A stretch of 64,000 bases of DNA, from contig CAVPVK010000012.1 of assembly GCA_963709175.1 (NCBI GenBank), forward strand, positions 186,001-250,000. The letters are read 5' to 3'. The notes under the pieces are model-generated. The model ran no database searches, had not been told where the DNA came from, and worked only from the letters and a program-made list of their open reading frames with translations. This DNA is from JANXQG01 sp963709175 (GTDB lineage Bacteria > Planctomycetota > Planctomycetia > Pirellulales > Thermoguttaceae). Positions 25,886-34,975 of the stretch are shown here, piece after piece. Made by a program: the position numbers and the translations under genes. The number at the start of each line of letters is the position of its first letter. Position 1 is the first letter of the stretch.

Positions 25886-26872
25886 ATGCGAAGTATTTTG
25901 ATCGTCGCAGGCATGGCTCTCGCGTTGGGCGCGATGGCGGTTGCCCAAGGACCCCAGAAGAGCGTATCGGGAGATTCGCCCGCCAAGCCCGACGCGGCAA
26001 CCGCCAACCATGGGTACATGGTGCCCGCCGCGCCCGGGCCCTCGCGTCTCCAGGACGAGAAGGCGATCAAACTCGCCGCTGAGGCGTTTGCCAAGGCCTA
26101 CAACGCCGGAGACGCCAAGGCAATCGCCGGGCTTTTCCTGGCCAGTGGCGAGATCGTCAACGAAGAGGGTCAATCCACTCAGGGCCAAGAAGGGATAGAG
26201 CAAGTATTCGCTCAAGTTTTCAAGGAGCATCCTAAGACTCACATCGATGTGGCCACCGAGTCCGTTCGCTTCATCGGTTCGGATATGGCGATTGAGGACG
26301 GGATGGCGACCGTGACCCATGGTCCCGACGAGCCCGCCCAACACAGCCCCTACTCGGTGACCTACGGCAGGCAGGATGGTAAGTGGCTGACAGCAATCGC
26401 CAGAGACCTTCCCGATGACACGCCGACGCCCGAGGAGCAGCTCAAGCAACTCCAGTGGATGATCGGCGAATGGGTGGACGAAAGCCCGGAAGCCCTCGTC
26501 ATGACCTCCTACCGCTGGACCGACAATCAATGTTACATCTTGAGCGAATTCAAGGTCCGGGTCGGCGGCCGTCCGGTAATGACCGGGACCCAGCGCATCG
26601 GCTGGGACCCCTTGGCCAAGACAATCCGCTCCTGGGTCTTCGACTCGGAAGGTGGGTTTGGCGAAGGGATCTGGTCCCGAGAGGGCAACCAATGGATCGT
26701 GAAAAGGACCGGCGTGACCCGCGACGGAAAGGTTGCCTCAGCGACCAACATCATCACCCGAATGTCCAAGGACCGCATGACTTGGCAACAGCGGGACCGC
26801 ATCGTTGGCGGGGAGAAGACGCCCGACATCGCGGCAATTCCCATCACGCGTAGACCACCCCCACCCCTGTAA
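25886..26872 (+). CDS. Secreted SnoaL/NTF2-like protein (SgcJ/EcaC type)
   Basis: A 328-residue protein with a signal peptide (ILIVAGMALALGAMAVAQ). Residues 55-170 form an NTF2-like fold: AAEAFAKAYNAGDAKAIAGLFLASGEIVNEEG, GIEQVFAQVF and DGKWLTAIARD. Residues 180-310 look like a DUF1579-type beta-barrel (LQWMIGEWVDES, WDPLAKTIRSWVFDSEGGFGEG). Such two-domain proteins are common and uncharacterised in planctomycetes. Catalytic activity is not evident. Confidence 0.7.
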   Translation: MRSILIVAGMALALGAMAVAQGPQKSVSGDSPAKPDAATANHGYMVPAAPGPSRLQDEKAIKLAAEAFAKAYNAGDAKAIAGLFLASGEIVNEEGQSTQGQEGIEQVFAQVFKEHPKTHIDVATESVRFIGSDMAIEDGMATVTHGPDEPAQHSPYSVTYGRQDGKWLTAIARDLPDDTPTPEEQLKQLQWMIGEWVDESPEALVMTSYRWTDNQCYILSEFKVRVGGRPVMTGTQRIGWDPLAKTIRSWVFDSEGGFGEGIWSREGNQWIVKRTGVTRDGKVASATNIITRMSKDRMTWQQRDRIVGGEKTPDIAAIPITRRPPPPL

Positions 26873-26917
26873 CATGCCAGCGGCATTCCTTTGCCTGGAG
26901 AGACCGGAGAAATACCA

Positions 26918-28528
26918 ATGAATACAAGTACGAAATTGAAAACCGTTGTGACCTTCGCACTGGTCGTTTTGCTGTCGGCGGGCCTGGCCATGGCGGGCCG
27001 GGGCGGCGGTGGCGGCGGTGGCGGCGGCGGCCATGGCGGCGGTGGCGGCGGCCATGGCGGCGGTGGCGGCGGCCATGGCGGCGGCGGCGGCGGATTCCAC
27101 GGTGGAGGAGGCGGGGGTGGATTCCATGCTGGCGGCGGCGGAGGATACCACGCGCCTTCTTCAGCGCCCCGCGACAGAGTTTCAGCGCCGCGCCGCGACG
27201 AAACGCCAGCGGCTCGATCGTCGAGGCCGCAGAATGGCGGAACCAACCGCGAAGCGTTTACGGCGGGCAACCGCCCGAGCGTCGGCGAGCGGCCCGGAGT
27301 CGCCAACACGCCCAGCTGGGATAATCGCCTTGACGCCGGCAATCGTGCGGATCGGGGGAACCGGACCTACGTCGCCAACCGGCCGATCAATGGCAACAAC
27401 AACATCGATCGGTTGAACAATTTCGGCGGGCAAACACATGCCAATTTCAACGGTGGAAACTTCAACGGTGGCAATTTTAACGGTAGCAACTGGTACCACG
27501 GCAATTGGAACGGCAACTGGAACAACGGCTGGAATAATTATCAGCCGCTGGGCTGGTGGGCGGGCGGGTACTGGGCCGGCGCCGCCATTTCGGCGATTCC
27601 CTGGTCGTGGGGATATTATCCGTACTACAACCCCTACTACGGCGGATCGTACGCCGCCGGCAGCTCCTTTGATTACTCGCAGCCGATCGTAGTGGCCCAG
27701 GCGCCCGTCGCGCCGCCCGGCGCACCAGCGGGTCTGACCGCCGAACAACAGGCGCCGCCCTTGTTCGATGCGGCGCGGACTGCCTTCATGCAGGGCGACT
27801 ATGCGACCGCGCTGGCCCAGGCGGATCAGGCCATCGCGCTGGTGCCCAACGATACCGTACTCCACGAGTTCCGCGGCCTGGCGCTCTTCGCGCTGGGTCG
27901 CTACAAGGAAGCGGCTGCCGCCGACTACTCGGTGCTGTCCACCGGTCCCGGCTGGGATTGGACGACGCTCAGCGCGCTCTATCCGAACGTGGAGGTCTAC
28001 ACGGCGCAACTCCGCGCCTTGGAGCAGTACGCAAAATCGCACCCGGCCGCCTCGGACGGGAAATTCCTGCTGGCCGAAAACTACCTGACTTGCGGCTACA
28101 CCGATGCTGCCGCCGCACAGCTTAAGGCAGTCATGGAATTGGATCCCAAGGACCAGTTGTCCGCCCAGCTGCTGAAAAGCATTACTGCACCCGAATCTGC
28201 CGAGCAGGCTGCACCCAGCCAACCGGCGGCGCCGACGAAGCCGGCCGATGCGGCGAGCCTCGTGGGCAACTGGACCGCAACGCGGGCCGACAGCCCCACG
28301 ATCAAACTGGCCCTGGCCGGCGATGGGAAGTTTACCTGGTCGCTGGACCAAAAAGGCAAACCGCAGCAGTTCAGCGGCACATGTACCATTACAGACAACC
28401 TCCTGGTCCTCAAGCAGGGCGATAATCCCATGATGGCGGGCCAGGTCGCGTCGCTAGCCAGCAACCGCTTCAACTTCAAGCTGGCGGGAGACAACCCCAG
28501 CGACCCCGGCCTGACGTTCATACGATAA
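26918..28528 (+). CDS. Secreted Gly/His-rich protein with TPR-like repeats
   Basis: A 536-residue protein. A signal peptide ends near GLAMAG. Then come a 50-residue Gly/His/Phe-rich tract of GHGGGGG units, an Arg/Asn-rich linker, an Asn/Trp/Gly-rich segment (NFNGGNFNGS, HGNWNGNWNNGW), a Tyr-rich stretch and a TPR-like region at about 285-400 (FDAARTAFMQGDYATALAQADQAI). The C-terminal domain (LVGNWTATRADSPTIKLAL) resembles small lipocalin-like proteins. It is likely an envelope or surface protein; function unknown. The start is chosen at ATG 26918 with a signal peptide directly after. Confidence 0.7.
   Translation: MNTSTKLKTVVTFALVVLLSAGLAMAGRGGGGGGGGGGHGGGGGGHGGGGGGHGGGGGGFHGGGGGGGFHAGGGGGYHAPSSAPRDRVSAPRRDETPAARSSRPQNGGTNREAFTAGNRPSVGERPGVANTPSWDNRLDAGNRADRGNRTYVANRPINGNNNIDRLNNFGGQTHANFNGGNFNGGNFNGSNWYHGNWNGNWNNGWNNYQPLGWWAGGYWAGAAISAIPWSWGYYPYYNPYYGGSYAAGSSFDYSQPIVVAQAPVAPPGAPAGLTAEQQAPPLFDAARTAFMQGDYATALAQADQAIALVPNDTVLHEFRGLALFALGRYKEAAAADYSVLSTGPGWDWTTLSALYPNVEVYTAQLRALEQYAKSHPAASDGKFLLAENYLTCGYTDAAAAQLKAVMELDPKDQLSAQLLKSITAPESAEQAAPSQPAAPTKPADAASLVGNWTATRADSPTIKLALAGDGKFTWSLDQKGKPQQFSGTCTITDNLLVLKQGDNPMMAGQVASLASNRFNFKLAGDNPSDPGLTFIR
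27003..27150 (+). repeat. Glycine-codon tandem repeats inside the Gly/His-rich gene
   Basis: Three near-identical 21-bp units encoding GHGGGGG, flanked by longer glycine-codon runs. This is a coding microsatellite that may vary in length between strains or be mis-assembled. Confidence 0.8.
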
Positions 28529-28597
28529 TCGTTGCCGAGAGTTGCGTGTTCTATCAGGCGAAATGGAATGAATCACTAACCAATGCGGAGAATCATC

Positions 28598-28849
28598 ATG
28601 AGAACTTTAATGATTATAGTTGTTCTGCTTGCAGTCGGCATCGCCGGCGTGGGGTATTATCGGGGCTGGTTCGCTTTTTCAACGGGCACCGCGGGCCAAA
28701 CGCCTAGCGCTACGATCACCGTGGACAAGAACAAGTTCCACGAAGATGAGCAAAGGGCCAGGGACGACGTGCAAGGGCTCGGGCAAAAGGCCAGGGACAA
28801 AATCGGCGACCAGACCGGCAAGGTCAAAGAACCGCAGCCTCAGCCCTGA
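28598..28849 (+). CDS. Small single-pass membrane protein
   Basis: An 83-residue protein: an N-terminal hydrophobic segment (LMIIVVLLAVGIAGVGYYRG) and a charged, helical tail (KFHEDEQRARDDVQGLGQKARDKIGD) like those of small stress-induced, CsbD- or YtxH-like membrane proteins. GGAGAATC precedes the ATG at 28598. No defined family is recognised. Fourth gene of the operon behind copy H. Confidence 0.6.
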   Translation: MRTLMIIVVLLAVGIAGVGYYRGWFAFSTGTAGQTPSATITVDKNKFHEDEQRARDDVQGLGQKARDKIGDQTGKVKEPQPQP

Positions 28850-28939
28850 GACGACCTTACGCTCTTTAGATGCTACAACCGCGGGCCGTGCTGGCATTTC
28901 GCCAACTTGGCCTAACCGTTTGTAAAGGAGAACTTGATC

Positions 28940-29116
28940 ATGTTACGGCTCGCTATCGTGTTTCTCGTCATCGCTCTGATCGCCGCTTTTCTCGGCTTCG
29001 GAAACGTGGCGATCTTGTCCTGGGACGGCGCGAAGATACTCTTCGTCGTCTTCCTGATCCTGGCCGTTCTTTCCTTCCTAGTGCACGGTTTCAGGAGGCG
29101 ACCCTTCTGGGGGTGA
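28940..29116 (+). CDS. DUF1328 (YtjA-like) small membrane protein
   Basis: A 58-residue protein with two hydrophobic helices: LAIVFLVIALIAAFLGFGNVA then ILFVVFLILAVLSFLVHGF. The FLVIALIAAxLGFG pattern followed by AKILFxVFLxL is characteristic of DUF1328. An AAAGGAG site precedes ATG at 28940. Function unknown. It ends 20 bases before leader copy I. Confidence 0.85.
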   Translation: MLRLAIVFLVIALIAAFLGFGNVAILSWDGAKILFVVFLILAVLSFLVHGFRRRPFWG

Positions 29117-29136
29117 GAGGTAAAACGAAAAACCGC

Positions 29137-29338
29137 TTGCGTTCCCCGGGGGCGTCTGATATGATGACGCTAGTGAGCGGGCTGCCGGGCGAGTTCCCTA
29201 CGGCCCCTTGAAGCAATGAACGCAAGTTTGTCGGATGACTAAATAAGACGCACCTCGGCCTCAACGGCTGGGGGGTGTGTTGAAGAGTAAGCCGACGTGG
29301 ATCAATCCCTAGCGGACGGGTCTACGTCGGCTTTTTTT
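29137..29338 (+). promoter_or_regulatory. Repeated leader element, copy I (divergent)
   Basis: The promoter is more diverged: TTGCGT (29137-29142), 17-bp spacer, TATGAT (29160-29165). P1 is not obvious. Box 1 GTCGGATGACT (29230-29240) is perfect. P2 is changed to an outer stem ACGCAC/GTGTGT and keeps a GG on the 3' side. Box 2 AGTAAGCCGAC is 29286-29296. Terminator arms GCCGACGT (29291-29298) and ACGTCGGC with T run to 29338. It ends 49 nt before the sigma-factor start. The boxes are conserved where the rest has drifted, which supports a role for their pairing. Confidence 0.8.
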
Positions 29339-29387
29339 GTTTTCCGCGTTCGCAAGCAGGCATCGACATTAACAGTAAGGAACTCCC

Positions 29388-30473
29388 ATGTCCACCACGC
29401 ACACGCCCAATCGCTTCGACCTGGACCGCCCTGACATGGCAGTCTTTCCCTATGCCAAGCACGCTCCCTTGCCGATCGAGACCAGACAGGAGCTTTACCA
29501 GGAATATTGCCACGGCCAGCCGGTGGAGGCGCTGGCCCGGCGGTTCTGCCGGGCCCGCTCGGGCATCCAGCACATCATCAACGAAGTGCGTGCCGCACGA
29601 ATCCTGGAGTTGCCTCTGGACTACATCTATAACGGGCAGTTCCGGCGCCCGTGTTCGGAAAAGAGCGCGGACGAGATCTTGGGCTTACTGCCCGAAAACG
29701 ATCTTGCGACGAAGAAGCGGCGGTTGGCCAGCGGCTTGCCCGCATACCTGGTCAGCCTGTACGAGGTGCCGCTGCTGACGCGGCAACAGGAGGCGCACCT
29801 CTTTCGCAAGATGAACTACCTTAAGCAGGAGGCGAACAAACTCCGCGAGACGCTCGACGTCCGCCGGCCGAAGCGCCGCCTGATGGATCAGATCGAGAAA
29901 CTGTACGAGGAAGCCGTGGCGACCAAGAACCAGATCATCACGGCGAACCTCCGGCTGGTGGTCTCGATTGCCAAGCGGCACGTCGGTCCGGCGGCGGAGT
30001 TCTTCGATCTCGTCAGTGACGGGAACCTGTCGTTGCTCCGCGCGGTTGAGAAGTTCGATGTTTCGCGGGGCAACCGCTTCAGTACCTACGCAACCTGGGC
30101 GATAGTGAAGAATTTCGCTCGCAGCATCCCTGCCGGGCTGCGTCATGGGGACCGATTCCGCACCGGTCACTTGGAGGTGTTGAGCGCCGCCGAGGACCAG
30201 CGTACAGACCAGTACGAGCAAAAGTCGGCTCAAATCCAGCGGGAGTTGCAGGCGGCGCGGATCCTGGGGCGACTCGACGCGCGGGAGTGGCAGATTGTCA
30301 CGAGCCGTTTCGGCCTAACGGGTGGCCGGGAACCGCTGACCTTGAAGCAAGTCGGGGCCGCGATCGGCGTAACCAAAGAGCGAGTCCGACAGATCCAGTG
30401 CAGGGCTATGGAAAAAATGAAAAAGGCTGCCGAGGAGGACCACATCGATTTTGACATGGCAAGTTCGCCCTGA
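29388..30473 (+). CDS. RNA polymerase sigma-70 family factor (RpoD-related)
   Basis: A 361-residue sigma factor. The N-terminal 100 residues are unusual (YCHGQPVEALARRFCRARSGIQHIINEV, an HTH-like segment). Region 1.2/2 is at 125-245 (LTRQQEAHLFRKMNYLK, NLRLVVSIAKRHVG, FFDLVSDGNLSLLRAVEKFDVSRGNRFSTYATWAIVKNFAR). Region 4 with its HTH is at 320-350 (LTLKQVGAAIGVTKERVRQIQCRAMEKMKK). Region 3 is reduced. It could direct polymerase to the stress promoters; whether it reads TTGCCT/TACAAT is unknown. TAAGGAA precedes the ATG. Confidence 0.88.
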   Translation: MSTTHTPNRFDLDRPDMAVFPYAKHAPLPIETRQELYQEYCHGQPVEALARRFCRARSGIQHIINEVRAARILELPLDYIYNGQFRRPCSEKSADEILGLLPENDLATKKRRLASGLPAYLVSLYEVPLLTRQQEAHLFRKMNYLKQEANKLRETLDVRRPKRRLMDQIEKLYEEAVATKNQIITANLRLVVSIAKRHVGPAAEFFDLVSDGNLSLLRAVEKFDVSRGNRFSTYATWAIVKNFARSIPAGLRHGDRFRTGHLEVLSAAEDQRTDQYEQKSAQIQRELQAARILGRLDAREWQIVTSRFGLTGGREPLTLKQVGAAIGVTKERVRQIQCRAMEKMKKAAEEDHIDFDMASSP

Positions 30474-30494
30474 CGGCAATTGCCTTCCTGAGGC

Positions 30495-32330
30495 ATGGTA
30501 ACGGAAATCAGTTCGACTCAAGACACGAAAGCAATCACCATGGAACTTCCGGCACGCCTTCAAGCAGATCGATTCACGACGCCTGGCCGCTACCGCGAAT
30601 TGGAGACCCAGATCCGACATCGTGTGGCCGGAAGCGACACTCCGATCCTCTTCATCTACGCCTTTGATCCGCGGACCCGGCTGGGACCGTTTGTGTTTGT
30701 CGACAAGACCCTCATTCCCGGCGCACCGCGGGCGGTGGGCGCCGCACTTTATGCGGCCGGCTTCCAGAATGTTCGCCTGGTCTTGCAACAGTGGAACCCA
30801 AATATAAGGCCCAGCGAGGCTAGTTTCGACGGCAAGCCTCCGCAGGTCCTCATGGTCTCTGCCATGCAGATCCACAGCGCGCCGGCCTACCGATTGATCC
30901 GCGACGCCTGGCAATTGGGCGATGACCGGCCGCTGATCATGGCCGGCGGCCCCAAGGCCGTTTACGAGCCGTGGAACTTCTTCGGGCTTTCGCCCGACGG
31001 CCGGGAAGGCGCCGATGTGGTGGTCACGGGCGAGGAATATGTGATCTTGGAGCTCCTGGACAGAATTGTCGAAATGAAGGGGCCCGGGGATACGATGCGT
31101 GCGGCGTTTGAGCGGGCCCGCGCGGGCGGCCTGCTGGAAGACATCCCTGGACTGGTCTACCGGCCCGACGCGCTCGATGGCCCGCCCCAGTACCTGGTCA
31201 ACACCGGAGTGCAGCGGCTGGTTGAAGACCTCGACGAGCTGCCCTTGCAACTGGATGCCATGGGGCTGTTCGAGCCTCCACACCGCCGCAGCACGTTGTC
31301 CTTTCAGCCGCTCGCGGCCGAACGTGTCGGTCGCCACGCGAAAATCCTGGCGATGGTCACCACCCATGGCTGTCAGTTCCATTGTCCCTATTGTCCCATC
31401 CCAGGTTATAACCAGTTCACCTTCCGGCACCGCAGTCCGCAGCGGATGGTCGAAGAGATCAGCACGGTTGCGCGGCTCTGCGGCATATCGACGTTCTTTG
31501 GCACGGACGACAACTTTTTCAGCCGTCGCGACACGGTCGAAGCAACGCTCGTGGCCATGGCACGCGGCAAGGTAGGCAACAAGCCCTTCCGCAAAGCCAT
31601 CAGCTTTGCCACGGAGGCTACGGAGTTCGACGTGGTGAAGAACCAGGACCTTTTGCCCTTGGCCCGCGATGCAGGCATGCGCGGTATCTGGCTGGGGATT
31701 GAAGACCTCACGGCAGGTCTGGTCAAGAAGGGGCAGACTATTGAGAGAACGAAGACCTTGTTCAAGCTGCTCGTGAAACAGGGGATTGCCCCCATGCCGA
31801 TGATGATGCACCACGACGGCCAGCCGCTGTGGACGTTGCGCAGTTTGTACGGCCTGCTCAACCAGGTACGGTTCCTCTGGAGGGCCGGCGCGGCGTCCTG
31901 CCAGGTGACGCTGTTGACGCCCTGGGTGGGCAGTCGGGGCTACGAGCAGCCGTTCCGCGACGGTCTCGTGCTGAGCAAGGCCGGTGGACAGCCGATCGAG
32001 GACTACCAATACGATGGCAACCATTGCCTCGCCACCAACGACGCCCATCCTTGGCGCCGGCAGATCAATATGCTCGTCAGCTACGCCGCGTTCTACAACC
32101 CGCTGAACCTGCTGCTGGCATTGCCGCGGTTCGACAAGGTGTGGCGCGATCGGATCGTGTTTCAACTTCTCGGCATGGTCGGGGTGGCCAAGTCGATTTA
32201 CCAGTCGCGGGAGTGGCTCACGCGGTTGATTTCGGGACCGATCGAGAGGCTGGCCGAATTGCCGCGAGCCAGGTTTCCTATGATCGGACCCGGCGGCGTG
32301 TCGTCCGAGTTTATTCAAGGGAGCATGTAA
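30495..32330 (+). CDS. Radical SAM protein with B12-binding-like N-terminus
   Basis: A 611-residue protein. The N-terminal 230 residues have a Rossmann-like layout (ILFIYAFDPRTRLGPF, LIMAGGPKAV, VVVTGEEY) as in B12-binding radical SAM enzymes. The cluster motif is CQFHCPYC (CxxxCxxC, ligands at about residues 294-301). FFGTDDNFFS and LWLGIED-like segments follow in the barrel. The substrate is unknown. It follows the sigma factor by 21 bases and shares leader copy I. No stop or terminator before 32,676. Confidence 0.85.
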   Translation: MVTEISSTQDTKAITMELPARLQADRFTTPGRYRELETQIRHRVAGSDTPILFIYAFDPRTRLGPFVFVDKTLIPGAPRAVGAALYAAGFQNVRLVLQQWNPNIRPSEASFDGKPPQVLMVSAMQIHSAPAYRLIRDAWQLGDDRPLIMAGGPKAVYEPWNFFGLSPDGREGADVVVTGEEYVILELLDRIVEMKGPGDTMRAAFERARAGGLLEDIPGLVYRPDALDGPPQYLVNTGVQRLVEDLDELPLQLDAMGLFEPPHRRSTLSFQPLAAERVGRHAKILAMVTTHGCQFHCPYCPIPGYNQFTFRHRSPQRMVEEISTVARLCGISTFFGTDDNFFSRRDTVEATLVAMARGKVGNKPFRKAISFATEATEFDVVKNQDLLPLARDAGMRGIWLGIEDLTAGLVKKGQTIERTKTLFKLLVKQGIAPMPMMMHHDGQPLWTLRSLYGLLNQVRFLWRAGAASCQVTLLTPWVGSRGYEQPFRDGLVLSKAGGQPIEDYQYDGNHCLATNDAHPWRRQINMLVSYAAFYNPLNLLLALPRFDKVWRDRIVFQLLGMVGVAKSIYQSREWLTRLISGPIERLAELPRARFPMIGPGGVSSEFIQGSM

Positions 32331-32675
32331 CGCAGAAGGTGGCCTTGAAGCGACTTCATTTTCGGCATCTCACTTATTGTTTTCCGGATCCGCCAGACTC
32401 CGCGCACTTCATTGCAAGGACGACCATCCGCATCTCCTCCAAAGGACCGCAGGGGACGGGGCTGTCCCGCAATACCGTATCGGGGAAGAGCTGTCCGAAC
32501 TCCCATTGTCAGGCGTGGGGATGATTGGCGGCCGGCCGCTGCAGGCCGATTGCCCGCGTTGCACGATGCCCGCCCGGTGCTACCCAGCCGAACCCCGGCA
32601 GGTTACACTACGGTTGCTGCCCCCAGCTCTGCTTCGCTCTCGAATAGTCGCCCCGCATTCCAGGAGACAACCCAC
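32331..32675 (+). other. Intergenic interval at the right edge of the stress island
   Basis: About 345 bases without a recognisable gene, leader element or terminator. The last leader copy lies upstream of this point. A CAGGAG ribosome site near its end serves the next gene. No promoter with good spacing was seen. Confidence 0.5.
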
Positions 32676-33797
32676 ATGGTCCGAAACCTCCCCCCTGCTT
32701 CTCTCATCTTAGGACTTCTTTTGGTCGCTTCGGGCGGCCCGGCCATCGGTCACGCCGACACGCTGGAGATCGGCAGCCCGGCACCCTACTTTCGCTTGCC
32801 CGGTATCGATGGTAAGACCTACAGTTTGGAGTCGTTCCGCGATGCCGAGATCCTGGTCGTCGTCTTCACCTGCAACCACTGCCCCACGGCCCAGGCCTAC
32901 GAGGGCCGCATCCAGCAGCTTGCGACGAAGTTTAAAGATAAGAAAGTTGCCCAGGTGGCCATTTCGCCCAACGACCCCGAGGCGGTGCGATTGGACGAAC
33001 TGGGCTACAGTGACCTGGGTGACAGCTTCGACGACCTGAAGATCCGCGCCAAGGAGAGGGGCTTCCGTTTCCCGTACCTTTACGACGGCGAGAACCAAAA
33101 GGTCTCGCGGGCTTATGGCCCTGTGGCCACCCCGCACGTCTTCGTATTCGACCGGCAGCGGAAGCTCCGCTTCGAGGGCCGGATCGACAACTCCGAGAAG
33201 CCCGAGCGGGCCACGTCCCACGATGCCCGCAACGCCATCGAGACCCTCTTGGCGGGCAAGCCGGTGCCGGTGGAAAAGACGAAGGTCTTCGGCTGTTCGA
33301 TCAAGTGGTCCGACAAGCGCGAGTCGGCCAGGAAGTCGCTGGAGACCTGGGCCAAGGAGGAGGTCACCTTGAAGTTTATCGACGAAAAGGGCATCCGGTC
33401 CCTGGTGAAGAACGACGGCACGAGACTTCGACTGATCAACGTCTGGGCCACCTGGTGCGGCCCCTGCGTGGCGGAACTGCCCGAGTTCGTCACCGTGAAC
33501 CGCATGTACCGGGACCGGGACTTCGAGTTGATCACTATCTCCGCCGACTCGCCCGGGGAGAAGGACAAGGCCCTGGCGGTGCTGAAGAAGAAGCAAGTCT
33601 CATCCAGTAATTATCTGTTCGCCGGCGACGACAAGTACAAACTCATGGATGCCGTGGACGAAAAGGCATCCGGTCCCATCCCGCACACCATCCTGGTCGC
33701 GCCCGGCGGCAAGGTGCTCTACCGGAAGTCGGGTCCCTGCGAACCGCTGGCGATCAAGCGGGCCATTGTGGACTACCTCGGCCGCACTTACAAGTGA
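32676..33797 (+). CDS. Secreted double thioredoxin-fold protein (peroxiredoxin-like plus TlpA-like)
   Basis: A 373-residue protein with a signal peptide (LILGLLLVASGGPAIGHA). The first domain (about 25-190) is AhpC/TSA-like: FTCNHCPTAQAYEGR carries a CxxC pair, then TPHVFVFDRQRKLRFEGRIDN. The second (about 240-373) is thioredoxin-like: INVWATWCGPCVAELPEF with the WCGPC redox pair, and GPIPHTILVAPGG. It would act in periplasmic thiol redox. AGGAG is ten bases before ATG 32676. The next gene follows by 44 bases. Confidence 0.85.
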   Translation: MVRNLPPASLILGLLLVASGGPAIGHADTLEIGSPAPYFRLPGIDGKTYSLESFRDAEILVVVFTCNHCPTAQAYEGRIQQLATKFKDKKVAQVAISPNDPEAVRLDELGYSDLGDSFDDLKIRAKERGFRFPYLYDGENQKVSRAYGPVATPHVFVFDRQRKLRFEGRIDNSEKPERATSHDARNAIETLLAGKPVPVEKTKVFGCSIKWSDKRESARKSLETWAKEEVTLKFIDEKGIRSLVKNDGTRLRLINVWATWCGPCVAELPEFVTVNRMYRDRDFELITISADSPGEKDKALAVLKKKQVSSSNYLFAGDDKYKLMDAVDEKASGPIPHTILVAPGGKVLYRKSGPCEPLAIKRAIVDYLGRTYK

Positions 33798-33841
33798 AGG
33801 CCTGCTGGGTTTGTTGCTGCTCCGCCATTAGGAGATACATC

Positions 33842-34975
33842 ATGGATCGTCGTGGTTTTCTGCAACTCGGTCTCGGTGCCGCGGCCTGCGGCGGCATGAA
33901 GGCCTTTGGCAGTGTCCCGTGCAATCTGCAATCGGAGGCAATGCCCGTGCCGCCCGCCTTCAGCGTCATTCCCGTCGTGGGCGACGGAAAATGGATCTGG
34001 ACCAAGCCTCCGCAGGCCGAGACCGGTTATCTTGAACCCCGCTTGTTCCGCGTGAGCGTCGGCATCGAACTGGTGGGCCGGGGCGACGGCACACAGATCA
34101 AGGCCACCACGCCGCTGCCGGTCGAGTGCCCCGAGCAGAAGCTCGAAGGGGGCGACGTGCAGGCCCAAGACTGCGAGGCCGAAGTCCGCGACGTGGGCGA
34201 GTATGCCCGGCAGTTGTACCTGTACGCGCCGCAAATCGCCCAGGGGCAGAAGATCTCCGCGAAGGTCAGCTACAAGGCCACCCTTTACAAGCAGTACCAT
34301 AGCTACCAGCGCGACCAGTTCCCGCAGAAGCAGACCGTCCCCGCCGGCATCGGCAAGCAGTTTCTCGGCGAGAGCCCAGGCATTCAGACGCGGAGCAAGG
34401 AGGTTCACGACCTGTTGAACGCCTTGCGGGGCGGCTTGAAGCACCCTTGGGACCTGGCGGAGAAGTTTGCGGCCTGGATACCTCGCAACATCCGGCCGCA
34501 GATCGGCCCCTACACGAGCGTCGTTACGGCGCTGGAGAAACGCCAGGGCGATTGCGCGGAGATGTCTGCCGTGTTTGTGGCCCTCTGCCGCACGGCCGGA
34601 ATCCCGGCCCGGCTGGTGTGGGTGCCCAATCACAACTGGTCGGAAATCTACCTTACCGACAAGGACGGCAAGGGGAACTGGATTCCGGTGCATACCGCCT
34701 GCTACTTCTGGTTCGGCTGGACGGGTGCCCACGAGTTGGTGATCCAGAAGGGGGACCGGCTCCGCCTGCCCGACCGCGGCAACCGGCTCTTCCGCTTACA
34801 GGAAGATTGGATGCAATGGGGCGGAGGTCGCCCGGCGGCGAGTTATTTGGCCGAGCTTGTCCCGCAGCCGGCCAAGACCGGCGGAGACCCTGGTCCCGGC
34901 GCCCGGCGAAAGACGAAGACCGGCGAATGGAAACTCGTGGGCAATCACTCGCTGGACCACTATATGCGGCGGTAA
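33842..34975 (+). CDS. Secreted transglutaminase-like protein
   Basis: A 377-residue protein with a Tat-like or lipoprotein-like N-terminus (MDRRGFLQLGLGAAACGG). The transglutaminase core is near residues 235-300: GDCAEMSAVFVALCRTAGIPARLVWV carries the nucleophilic Cys, and HNWSEIYL the His. The third member (Asp) would lie in GNWIPVH-like surroundings, not clear. It may act as a protease or amide-crosslinking enzyme. The last 43 codons are repeated at 36494-36622. Confidence 0.8.
   Translation: MDRRGFLQLGLGAAACGGMKAFGSVPCNLQSEAMPVPPAFSVIPVVGDGKWIWTKPPQAETGYLEPRLFRVSVGIELVGRGDGTQIKATTPLPVECPEQKLEGGDVQAQDCEAEVRDVGEYARQLYLYAPQIAQGQKISAKVSYKATLYKQYHSYQRDQFPQKQTVPAGIGKQFLGESPGIQTRSKEVHDLLNALRGGLKHPWDLAEKFAAWIPRNIRPQIGPYTSVVTALEKRQGDCAEMSAVFVALCRTAGIPARLVWVPNHNWSEIYLTDKDGKGNWIPVHTACYFWFGWTGAHELVIQKGDRLRLPDRGNRLFRLQEDWMQWGGGRPAASYLAELVPQPAKTGGDPGPGARRKTKTGEWKLVGNHSLDHYMRR

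Noticed and set aside
27003..27150. Regular GGC/GGT repeats as a possible CRISPR or non-coding repeat array
   Set aside because: The units are codons for glycine and histidine inside an intact frame with a signal peptide; there are no unique spacers.
540..29338. The repeated leaders as a mobile repeat (REP or MITE) family
   Set aside because: They always lie on the plus strand just before start codons, contain a promoter and terminator in fixed order, have compensatory changes in stems and no terminal inverted repeats or target duplications.
30315..32318. A 667-codon minus-strand open frame
   Set aside because: It mirrors the radical SAM gene and the end of the sigma gene; the plus-strand product has a clear iron-sulphur motif, the minus one has none.
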